Shown in pieces: positions 1 to 6,577 of a stretch of 9,035 bases of DNA. Location: the NCBI GenBank assembly GCA_002377985.1, contig DFQW01000027.1:27468-36502 (forward strand). Reading direction: 5' to 3'. Position 1 is the stretch's first letter. Each line of letters starts with the position of its first letter. Under the pieces are notes generated by a model, which was not told the origin of the DNA, ran no database searches, and saw only the letters and a list, made by a program, of their open reading frames with translations. The position numbers and the translations under genes were made by a program. The stretch is from Halieaceae bacterium UBA3479 (lineage in GTDB: Bacteria > Pseudomonadota > Gammaproteobacteria > Pseudomonadales > Halieaceae).

Positions 1-11
1 GACGCGAATAG

Positions 12-29
12 TGTAATTTGAAATTGACT
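12..29 (+). promoter_or_regulatory. Candidate PpsR/CrtJ-type operator overlapping a TTGACT -35-like box
   Basis: The 18 bases here read TGT-N12-ACT, one base away from the TGT-N12-ACA site bound by the photosynthesis repressor PpsR/CrtJ. Its right end coincides with TTGACT (24-29), a good -35-like hexamer, an arrangement known for PpsR-controlled pigment genes. The centre, AATTTGAAATT (15-25), is itself a palindrome. The weakness is that the matching -10 (about 47-52, GACTAT) is poor and would give a nearly leaderless bchG transcript. Only one copy is visible, whereas PpsR sites often come in pairs. All three forward frames contain a stop by position 21, so any upstream plus-strand gene ends at or before this site. 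Confidence 0.35.
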
Positions 30-58
30 TAGGGGCGTCGGGCGGCGACTATGGGTCC

Positions 59-967
59 ATGGATCAGTCTGCCCCGGTCAGCGTAGCAGTTGGCAGGGCG
101 TCGCCGGGCGCACTGCTTGAACTCCTCAAGCCCATTACATGGTTCCCTCCCATGTGGGCGTTCCTGTGCGGCTGGATCTCAGCCGGACCGGGCTCGACCC
201 TCAGCACTTGGTCACTCCTCGCCGGGATTGCGCTTACAGGCCCTCTGGTATGTGGTGCCAGCCAGATCGTCAACGACTGGTATGACCGGGAGGTCGATGC
301 CCTGAATGAACCCCATCGACCGATTCCCTCGGGTCGGGTACCCGGGAAAATCGCCTTGTGGTTCGCAATGCTCTGGACGCTTATTGCTCAAAGTTGGGCA
401 ATGTCACTGGGTCCTTGGGTCAGCCTTGCCACATTTATCGGTCTGTTGCTTGCCTGGGCCTACAGCGCACCGCCGCTGCGACTTAAACTCAATGGCTGGT
501 GGGGGAATAGCGCGGTAGCGCTGAGTTATGAGGGGCTGGCCTGGATTACCGGGGCGGCGATCGTGCTTGGTGGCGCTCTGCCCGATGGGCGCATCCTCCT
601 GATCGCCTTTCTCTATAGCGTGGGCGCACACGGCATCATGACGCTCAATGATTTTAAGAGCGTCGAGGGTGATTTAAAAATGGGCATCCGCTCACTGCCC
701 GTGCAATTGGGGCGTGAGCGCGCCGCGCGGGTCGCGTGTCTCTTTATGTTGCTCCCACAGCTCGTGGTGATTGGTCTGCTCGTGCAGTGGCAGCTACCGC
801 TTTCAGCTGCCGCAGTAACCGGTGTGGTACTGGCACAAACCCTGGCCATGAAAAAACTGCTATCGGATCCCAAACTGCTGGCGCCATGGTACAACGCCAC
901 CGGCGTTTCCCTGTACGTACTGGGCATGATGGGGACCGCTATCGGTCTTGGGGGCTGGCTAGCATGA
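59..967 (+). CDS. bchG: Bacteriochlorophyll a synthase (bacteriochlorophyllide prenyltransferase)
   Basis: This integral membrane enzyme esterifies bacteriochlorophyllide a with geranylgeranyl (or phytyl) diphosphate, the step that makes the pigment lipid-soluble. It is a UbiA-superfamily prenyltransferase of 302 residues, the usual length for the family. The first Asp-rich motif is NDWYDREVD (72-80), followed by NEPHRPIPSGR (83-93). The second is NDFKSVEGD (197-205), followed by GIRSLPVQLG (209-218); this NDFK-VEGD form is typical of ChlG/BchG rather than UbiA or heme O synthase. YSAPPLRLK (135-143) lies between them, and hydrophobic helices make up the rest. ATG 59 is the first ATG in a frame open from position 17, but there is no clear Shine-Dalgarno sequence. 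The stop overlaps the next start (ATGA). The linked PucC-like gene and bchP support bacteriochlorophyll rather than chlorophyll synthesis. Confidence 0.95.
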   Translation: MDQSAPVSVAVGRASPGALLELLKPITWFPPMWAFLCGWISAGPGSTLSTWSLLAGIALTGPLVCGASQIVNDWYDREVDALNEPHRPIPSGRVPGKIALWFAMLWTLIAQSWAMSLGPWVSLATFIGLLLAWAYSAPPLRLKLNGWWGNSAVALSYEGLAWITGAAIVLGGALPDGRILLIAFLYSVGAHGIMTLNDFKSVEGDLKMGIRSLPVQLGRERAARVACLFMLLPQLVVIGLLVQWQLPLSAAAVTGVVLAQTLAMKKLLSDPKLLAPWYNATGVSLYVLGMMGTAIGLGGWLA

Positions 968-2337
968 CGTCGACGGAGCGACTCAGCTGGTGGCACATCG
1001 TGCGGCTCGGCCTGATTCAAACGTCTCTGGGCGGGATAGTGGTGCTGACCACATCGACGCTCAATCGCATCATGGTCGTCGAGCTCGCGTTGGCGGCAAC
1101 AATACCCGGCCTCCTCGTCACCATTCACCACGTCGTGCAGCTGGCGCGACCCCGCATCGGCTACGGCTCCGACATTGGTGGTCGACGCACGCCGTGGATT
1201 ATTGGTGGCATGTGCATTCTCGCACTTGGCGGTGTGCTTGCCGCGTTCGGCACCACGGTAATCCCTGAACATTATTGGACAGGCATTGCGATTTCGGCGC
1301 TCGGATTCTTCGCGATTGGCGTAGGCACGGGCGCCACTGGGACATCCCTGCTGGCGTTGCTCGCCAAGCAGGTGGCCCCGGAGCGCAAACCGGCAGCGGC
1401 GGCATTGGTATGGTTTATGATGATCATCGGCTTTGCGGTAACGGCCGGAATCGCGGGCCACTTTCTCGACCCCTACTCACCGGATCGCCTGATGCGTGTG
1501 ACCGCGTCGGTCTCGGTACTTGCGATACTGATCACCCTGATCGCGATTCGCGGCGTGGAACGCGCGTCCGACACCATTCGCCAGCGTGTAGCCGAAAACG
1601 CTTCCCACGGTTCATTCGGCGCGGCGCTTCGGGAAATCTGGCGAGAACCCGAGGCAAGAATCTTCACTATTTTTGTGTTTGTATCGATGCTCGCCTACTC
1701 GGCGCAAGACCTGATTCTCGAGCCCTTCGCAGGATTGGTTTTCGACAGAACACCCGGGGAATCCACGCAGTTGGCAGGCATTCAGCACGGCGGCGTGCTC
1801 CTGGGCATGGCGGCAATGGCCATCTCTACCCTACTCTTCAAATCCCGGGGCGCGGTCTTGTTGAGGCTTTGGATTCGAGGGGGATGCCTGCTGTCCGCGA
1901 TCGCTCTGTTCATGCTGTGCTGGGGCGGACTGAATCGCACTGACTGGCCACTCGAAGCCAACGTCTTTTTGCTAGGCACCGCCAATGGCGGATTCGCTGT
2001 CGCCGCGATCGGCGCCATGATGGTACTCGCCAGCAGTGGGCGGCAACAACGTGAGGGCATTCGCATGGGACTCTGGGGTGCCGCTCAAGCCATCGCCTTT
2101 GCGCTGGGCGGATTCCTCGGCACGGTGGCTGTCGATGTCACCCGATACTGGCTGAGCGAACCCGCAATTGCCTATGGCCTGGTATTTGCCTGCGAGGGCG
2201 TGCTCTTTGTTGTGGCGGCCTCTCTGGCGCGTCATATCCACATCGCCAACTGGGGGTCAGAACGCGCTGCACCGCTACCCTCCTTCGGCGAAATTGCACT
2301 GGCGGAGACAGGTGTCTGCGCCAGAGATGGGAGTTGA
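964..2337 (+). CDS. BCD/PucC-family MFS membrane protein (ORF428/Bch2 type)
   Basis: This 457-residue membrane protein belongs to the PucC family of the major facilitator superfamily, a group (PucC, LhaA, ORF428/Bch2) tied to light-harvesting complex assembly or bacteriochlorophyll delivery. Family marks are LNRIMVVELALAA (33-45), SDIGGRRTPWIIGG (69-82), SAQDLILEPFAG (246-257) and GIRMGLWGAAQAIAF (365-379), with about 12 hydrophobic segments. ATG 964 was chosen although the frame is open upstream to 736: the family start aligns here, codons 736-963 lie inside bchG, and ATG 964 overlaps the bchG stop (ATGA), which implies translational coupling. A GGGGG run at 950-954 may serve as the ribosome binding site. 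Its place between bchG and bchP matches the Rhodobacter bchG-orf428-bchP order and points to the ORF428/Bch2 branch rather than LhaA (normally beside puhA) or PucC (beside pucBA). Transport activity is unproven. Confidence 0.92.
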   Translation: MTSTERLSWWHIVRLGLIQTSLGGIVVLTTSTLNRIMVVELALAATIPGLLVTIHHVVQLARPRIGYGSDIGGRRTPWIIGGMCILALGGVLAAFGTTVIPEHYWTGIAISALGFFAIGVGTGATGTSLLALLAKQVAPERKPAAAALVWFMMIIGFAVTAGIAGHFLDPYSPDRLMRVTASVSVLAILITLIAIRGVERASDTIRQRVAENASHGSFGAALREIWREPEARIFTIFVFVSMLAYSAQDLILEPFAGLVFDRTPGESTQLAGIQHGGVLLGMAAMAISTLLFKSRGAVLLRLWIRGGCLLSAIALFMLCWGGLNRTDWPLEANVFLLGTANGGFAVAAIGAMMVLASSGRQQREGIRMGLWGAAQAIAFALGGFLGTVAVDVTRYWLSEPAIAYGLVFACEGVLFVVAASLARHIHIANWGSERAAPLPSFGEIALAETGVCARDGS

Positions 2338-2339
2338 AT

Positions 2340-3536
2340 ATGATCCGGAACAGTGCTGACTATGACACCGTCGTAGTAGGCGGAGGTCCCTCAGGTGCCA
2401 CGGCCGCCAACGACCTGGCGCAGCGAGGACATCGCGTATTGCTCCTTGAGCGTGGCTTTCGTATCAAACCCTGTGGCGGCGCAATCCCGCCGTGCCTGAT
2501 CGAAGAATTCGACATTCCCGAGCACCTGTTGGTTGCCCGCATCCGCTCAGCGCGCATGGTCTCGCCCCGCGGGGAAGCCGTTGACATGCCGATCGATGGT
2601 ACCTATGTGGGCATGGTAGACCGCGACGAATTCGATCCCTGGTTACGAGAGCGCGCCCGACGTTCTGGTGCCGACGTCGTTGCTGGCGTCTTCAAATCGC
2701 TTCGTTATGACGGCGAACTGGTTGCCTTGACCTATCAGACCAAAGACGACAACCCTCGTGTTGTCACCGTCACTGCACGCGCTGTCCTCGGCGCGGACGG
2801 TGCGCGATCCGCCGTCGCGCGAGCCACGATTCCCGATGCCGAGAAAACACCTTGGGTACTGGCCTATCACGAAATTATCGAGGTGCCGGAAGATCAAAAC
2901 TGGGCGGCCTACGATCCCGATCGATGCGATGTCTGGTACCAGGGTCGCCTGTCACCGGATTTTTACGCCTGGGTTTTTCCCCATGGTCGCAATGCCAGTA
3001 TCGGGGTGGGCAGCGCACACAAAGATTTTTCCGCCAAAGCATCGGTAGCCGCACTCCGGGAAGACGTCGGCCTGACCGACGCCGTCACCAAGCGCAAAGA
3101 GGGGGCTCCAATCCCCATGAAGCCCATGAAACGGTGGGACGATGGTCGCGCGGTACTGGTGTCGGGCGATGCAGCCGGGGTCGTCGCGCCCGCATCCGGT
3201 GAGGGAATTTACTACGCCATGCTGTGCGGCAGACTGGCCGCACATGCGATCGACGCGTTTCTCGCAACGGGTGATGCGCGAGCACTGGCACAGGCGCGCA
3301 AACGGTTTATGAAGCTCCATGGCAAGGTATTCTGGGTGCTTGGACTGCTACAACGCTTTTGGTACGGCACGGACAAGCGGAGAGAAAAGTTTGTCGCCAT
3401 GTGCCGTGACCCCGACGTACAAACCCTGACCTGGCAGGCCTATACGACTAAAAAACTGGTGCGCCGACGTCCGATGGCGCATATCAGGGTCTTCTTCAAA
3501 GACGTGGCGCAGTTACTCGGGTTAGCGCGGGCATAA
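2340..3536 (+). CDS. bchP: Geranylgeranyl reductase (geranylgeranyl-bacteriochlorophyll a reductase)
   Basis: BchP reduces the geranylgeranyl tail of bacteriochlorophyll a, in three steps, to phytyl. The product has 398 residues, typical for the family. An N-terminal FAD-binding Rossmann motif is clear: VVVGGGPSGATAA (11-23). KPCGGAIPP (43-51) is a family mark near the flavin, GADGARSAVAR (151-161) is the second dinucleotide-binding motif, and GDAAGVVAPASGEGIYYAM (276-294) is the FAD-contact GD motif followed by the segment characteristic of the GG-reductase family. The chosen start is ATG 2340, six bases after GGGAG (2329-2333). A TTG at 2334 is in frame and overlaps the previous stop, but it would abut the ribosome binding site. 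The gap to the preceding gene is two bases, so co-translation with it is likely. The downstream small ORF begins four bases after the stop. Confidence 0.95.
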   Translation: MIRNSADYDTVVVGGGPSGATAANDLAQRGHRVLLLERGFRIKPCGGAIPPCLIEEFDIPEHLLVARIRSARMVSPRGEAVDMPIDGTYVGMVDRDEFDPWLRERARRSGADVVAGVFKSLRYDGELVALTYQTKDDNPRVVTVTARAVLGADGARSAVARATIPDAEKTPWVLAYHEIIEVPEDQNWAAYDPDRCDVWYQGRLSPDFYAWVFPHGRNASIGVGSAHKDFSAKASVAALREDVGLTDAVTKRKEGAPIPMKPMKRWDDGRAVLVSGDAAGVVAPASGEGIYYAMLCGRLAAHAIDAFLATGDARALAQARKRFMKLHGKVFWVLGLLQRFWYGTDKRREKFVAMCRDPDVQTLTWQAYTTKKLVRRRPMAHIRVFFKDVAQLLGLARA

Positions 3537-3540
3537 ACCC

Positions 3541-3804
3541 ATGCCGGCGTGGCTCAGTCTGCCTCTGCTGGTTGATCTTATTCTGCTCGGCATGGTGTGC
3601 GAAGCAGCATGGCTGATCTGGCGTGCAAGACCAGTGGCTTTAACAGCGCCTCCACCTCTACTTCTACACGTAGTCTCTGGTGCTCTGCTACTCGTCGCGA
3701 TGAAATTCGCGATTGGTGGCGCGTCAACCGGTGTGGTTGGATTGGTACTGGGGCTCGCCGGAGCGACCCACATTGTCGACCTTCGCCTCAGTCTGAAAGA
3801 CTGA
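3541..3804 (+). CDS. Small three-helix membrane protein, unknown function
   Basis: I do not recognise this 87-residue protein. It is strongly hydrophobic, with three likely membrane segments at about residues 5-27, 38-58 and 60-79. A basic stretch (R28, R30) follows the first, and a short charged tail (LRLSLKD) ends the protein. ATG 3541 lies four bases after the bchP stop on the same strand, so it is very probably the last gene of the bchG operon. No good Shine-Dalgarno sequence precedes it, and translation may depend on ribosomes finishing bchP. In Rhodobacter a soluble isopentenyl-diphosphate isomerase follows bchP, and this protein is clearly not that. The hydrophobic pattern and close packing support a real gene. 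A role in pigment or light-harvesting membrane assembly is inferred from position only. Confidence 0.7.
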   Translation: MPAWLSLPLLVDLILLGMVCEAAWLIWRARPVALTAPPPLLLHVVSGALLLVAMKFAIGGASTGVVGLVLGLAGATHIVDLRLSLKD

Positions 3805-3846
3805 CGCCCACAGCCCACCGCCATCCCAGCCTCATCATCCCCGCCG

Positions 3847-3864
3847 GGCGAGTGGATGCTCGCC
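3847..3864 (+). terminator. Weak hairpin after the bch operon, possible terminator
   Basis: GGCGAG and CTCGCC form a 6-bp GC-rich stem around a TGGATG loop, 42 bases after the last gene of the bch operon. No T-run follows, so it is not a canonical intrinsic terminator. It could stabilise the 3' end of the operon message or be chance. It is the only hairpin I see in the 161-bp gap. Confidence 0.25.
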
Positions 3865-3894
3865 GCTCCAGATTCAGAATCCAGCGCCAGAATA

Positions 3895-3958
3895 TTGACT
3901 CGAACAGCGCAAAACCAGGGTTCATCTGATACATTTTTCGCTCTCTAATTCGAGTTAG
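3895..3958 (+). promoter_or_regulatory. Probable promoter/operator region of the DUF305-BCCT pair, with a near-palindrome
   Basis: This AT-richer stretch lies just before the DUF305-propeller gene. CTAATTCGAGTTAG (3945-3958) is a 14-bp near-palindrome with one G-T mismatch pair, ending seven bases before the start codon, so a protein bound here could block transcription or translation. A TCTAAT hexamer (3944-3949) resembles a -10 box (5 of 6) but has only a poor -35 at 17-bp spacing (TTCATC, 3921-3926). A good TTGACT (3895-3900) lacks a properly spaced -10. A promoter is expected because the preceding operon appears to end and a new gene pair begins. The exact elements are uncertain. Confidence 0.25.
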
Positions 3959-3965
3959 TAAAACC

Positions 3966-6569
3966 ATGCGATTAACTGCCCATCACCTGCACCCTGCTTT
4001 CTTGCTTCTGACCACATCACTTGCACTGGGGTCGCCTCCCATCGTCAGCCCCGGCGCTCCCGGCGAAGCGCCAAAACTTCTCACGGAGGAGGCAGCCATC
4101 GCCGTGGCGGACACGCGCTACACCGCGGACGATGTCGCATTCATGCAGAACATGATCCCCCACCATCAACAGGCGCTGGAGATGTCCTTGCTAGCGGAGA
4201 ACCGCACCAACTCGCCCGATATTTTGGAGGCGGCGGGCCGGATAAAAGCGTCACAAGACGATGAAATCGCGTTTATGACCGATTGGCTGGAGAGTCGCGG
4301 CGAAACCCGATTGACCGCAGAGACGCACGCGCACGGTATGCGCGGCATGGCCACTGCAGAACAACTGGCATCACTGGCCGAATCTGACAGTACAGATTTT
4401 GATCGGCAGTTCCTGACACTCATGATCGCGCATCACGAAGGCGCGCTGGACATGGTCGAGGATCTGATGGAGCAACCGGGCGCCGCTTACGATCCCACGC
4501 TGTTTGAATTTATCAACGACCTCGAGAAAGATCAGAGCAAAGAAATTGAGCGCATGCACGAATTATTGGTAGCGCTGTCTGATGATCCTCGTGCAAATCT
4601 CTCCGGTGGCCTGCATGACGCCGAGGAAGCCATTTGGAATCTGAGAAAGGTCGCGGTGCTTACCAGACCCCCGGGATTCTTTGATCCGGAGAATCCTGCA
4701 GATCTCCCCGCAAAGCGCTTCATGGGTAGCTCAGAATCAGAAAATCGCGGGGCAATCCCGGGAGACGTCGCAGCCCACGATCACGATGGAGGACATGCAT
4801 CCGCAGGCGCAAATGCGCTCCATCACGAGCACGCACAAATGGCGGCCCCGTCCGTATCCATGGCGGATACCGACAAGGCCGAAAGCGATGCTAACAAAGA
4901 AACCGGGCTATCCGAGGAAGACGATGCGGCGCAATCTGATGAAGATGCGGACGAAAAACCAGAGCCACGCGCGCCACTACTGAGCTTTTCCAACACCGAT
5001 ATCGCCTTCCGCGATGACATCATGGTGGCCGGTAGCTATCACGGTTTTAACATCTATCGTCTTGAGGATGATGGCGTCCCGATCTTGCTGGCATCGGTCG
5101 TCTGTCCCGGCGGGCAAGGTGACGTGTCCATCGCGGGTGATTTATTGATCATGTCGGTCGAGGAAACCCGCGGTCGCCTCGACTGCGGCTTGCAGGGCGT
5201 GCGCGATAAAATCAGTGACGAACGCTTTCGCGGGCTGCGCATTTTCGACATCAGCGACCTGTCGCGCCCGCGACAGGTCGGTGCAGTTCAAACCTGCCGC
5301 GGCTCTCATACCCACTCCGTGGTGTCAGGCCCGGGCGATGAGGGCAAATTAATCGTCTACAACTCGGGTACTTCCAGAGTCAGGGACGCGGAAGAAATGC
5401 CGGAGTGCTTTGACGAGTCTCCGGGGGACGACCGCACCGCATTGTTCCGTATCGATGTCATCGAGATCCCCATCGCCAACCCGGCGGCGGCCCGCATTAT
5501 CGATAGCCCCACCGTCTTTGCTGATCCGGACACAGGCGCTCTGGCTGGCCTTTGGCGCGGCGGTGATCATGGCGATGATACTCAGGAAACCAGTCGCACT
5601 GACGAATGCCACGATATCACGGTTTTTCCGAGTCTGAGCCTTGCCGCGGGCGCCTGCTCTGGCAACGGCATCCTGTTTGATATCACCGAACCGCGATCAC
5701 CCCAGCGGCTGGACGTGGCAACCGATACGGGCTTCGCTTACTGGCATTCGGCCACTTTTAATAATGACGGTAGCAAAGTGCTCTTCACCGACGAGTGGGG
5801 CGGTGGCTCGCGCCCGCGATGCAGGGCCTACGACCCGCTGAACTGGGGCGCAGACGCTATCTATGACATTGTCGACGGGAAGCTGGTTTTCAGATCGCAC
5901 TATAAAATGCCAGCCCCCCAACGCGAAACCGAGAACTGCGTCGCCCACAACGGCTCCATCGTTCCTGTGCCGGGTCGAGATATATTTGTTCAGGCTTGGT
6001 ACCAGGGCGGCGTGTCGGTGATCGACTTCACCGACTCCGGTAATCCCATAGAGATCGCCTATTTTGATCGCGGCCCGATCGACGAAGAGGACCTCGTCAC
6101 CGGGGGCTACTGGTCAACCTACTGGTACGGGGGCCGTATTTATGGCACCGAAATTACACGAGGCATTGATGTATTTGCCCTAACGCCTAGCGAGTATTTA
6201 TCGGCCAACGAAATAGCCGCCGCAGAAGTCGCGGATCAGGGCAGATTATTTAATCCACAGCAGCAGTACCCTGTGACGTGGCCTGCCGAACCCGTCGTGG
6301 CACTCGCCTTCCTCGATCAACTCATTCGCGCCAGACCGGACCTGACCGAGACCTCGGCCACTCTGTATGAGACACTGAGACTCGCAAAAGAGAAAATTGC
6401 GGTGGGCGCGTCGGATAATACCTTGGCAGACGTCCTTGAGGACTGGGCCTCAGCGGAGGCACTATCGGGCGCCACGTCTCTTCAAGACGCGCTCAGGGCG
6501 GTTGGCTCTCGACTGGCCAATACAGCCGTGCCACCACCCAGCAAGCTGGTAAGTCAGGCAATGCGTTAG
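3966..6569 (+). CDS. Predicted periplasmic DUF305 + LVIVD-type beta-propeller protein
   Basis: This is an 867-residue predicted exported protein. Residues 1-22 look like a signal peptide (hydrophobic 10-22). Residues about 50-203 are a DUF305 domain, a ferritin-like four-helix fold, with its paired motifs NMIPHHQQALEM (62-73) and MIAHHEGALDM (153-163). A His-rich stretch (271-289, six His) and an acidic stretch (about 301-332) link it to a propeller of LVIVD-repeat type (about 338-740), for example LRIFDISDLSRPRQVG (424-439) and GVSVIDFTDSGNPIEIAYF (682-700). A helical tail (about 742-850) ends it. Eight Cys all lie in the propeller, several beside His: C444/H448/H450, C548/H549 and C658/H661. 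Some DUF305 proteins bind copper (CopM of Synechocystis), so metal binding is plausible, but substrate and activity are unknown. ATG 3966 is followed directly by the signal sequence; no ribosome binding site is obvious. The BCCT gene follows by 8 bp. Confidence 0.88.
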   Translation: MRLTAHHLHPAFLLLTTSLALGSPPIVSPGAPGEAPKLLTEEAAIAVADTRYTADDVAFMQNMIPHHQQALEMSLLAENRTNSPDILEAAGRIKASQDDEIAFMTDWLESRGETRLTAETHAHGMRGMATAEQLASLAESDSTDFDRQFLTLMIAHHEGALDMVEDLMEQPGAAYDPTLFEFINDLEKDQSKEIERMHELLVALSDDPRANLSGGLHDAEEAIWNLRKVAVLTRPPGFFDPENPADLPAKRFMGSSESENRGAIPGDVAAHDHDGGHASAGANALHHEHAQMAAPSVSMADTDKAESDANKETGLSEEDDAAQSDEDADEKPEPRAPLLSFSNTDIAFRDDIMVAGSYHGFNIYRLEDDGVPILLASVVCPGGQGDVSIAGDLLIMSVEETRGRLDCGLQGVRDKISDERFRGLRIFDISDLSRPRQVGAVQTCRGSHTHSVVSGPGDEGKLIVYNSGTSRVRDAEEMPECFDESPGDDRTALFRIDVIEIPIANPAAARIIDSPTVFADPDTGALAGLWRGGDHGDDTQETSRTDECHDITVFPSLSLAAGACSGNGILFDITEPRSPQRLDVATDTGFAYWHSATFNNDGSKVLFTDEWGGGSRPRCRAYDPLNWGADAIYDIVDGKLVFRSHYKMPAPQRETENCVAHNGSIVPVPGRDIFVQAWYQGGVSVIDFTDSGNPIEIAYFDRGPIDEEDLVTGGYWSTYWYGGRIYGTEITRGIDVFALTPSEYLSANEIAAAEVADQGRLFNPQQQYPVTWPAEPVVALAFLDQLIRARPDLTETSATLYETLRLAKEKIAVGASDNTLADVLEDWASAEALSGATSLQDALRAVGSRLANTAVPPPSKLVSQAMR
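5255..5280. repeat. Perfect inverted repeat inside the DUF305-propeller gene
   Basis: Twelve-base arms (5255-5266, CGACCTGTCGCG, and 5269-5280, CGCGACAGGTCG) are exact reverse complements with two bases between them. In RNA the realistic form is an 11-bp GC-rich stem with a four-base loop. It lies mid-gene, encoding the DLSRPRQVG part of a propeller blade. This blade motif is constrained at the protein level, so the symmetry must arise from codon choice or chance. No T-run follows, so it is not a canonical terminator. Confidence 0.6.
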
Positions 6570-6573
6570 GAGA
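6568..6573 (+). promoter_or_regulatory. Strong ribosome binding site for the BCCT gene
   Basis: AGGAGA lies four bases before ATG 6578 and overlaps the TAG stop of the preceding gene. It is the best Shine-Dalgarno match seen before any gene here. It confirms the BCCT start and suggests that translation restarts efficiently on a shared message. Confidence 0.8.
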
Positions 6574-6577
6574 ATCT

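Noticed and set aside
736..963. Upstream in-frame extension of the PucC-like gene to ATG 736
   Set aside because: The 76 extra codons lie within bchG in another frame, have no PucC-like sequence, and ATG 964 gives the family-typical N-terminus with an ATGA overlap.
613..1461. Long minus-strand open frame (282 codons)
   Set aside because: It is antisense to bchG and the PucC-like gene, is rich in Arg/His/Cys with no recognisable domain, and is explained by GC-rich codon structure on the other strand.
1275..1943. Plus-strand open frame of 222 codons inside the PucC-like gene
   Set aside because: It is a frame-shifted shadow of a clear membrane protein, with low-complexity Arg/Gly/His composition and no start signal.
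2334..2339. TTG start for bchP
   Set aside because: The GGGAG ribosome binding site abuts it, leaving no spacing, while ATG 2340 has proper spacing; it is kept only as a minor alternative.
2952..3320. Minus-strand open frame of 122 codons within bchP
   Set aside because: It is antisense to the strongly conserved FAD-binding GD motif region of bchP and has no coding features of its own.
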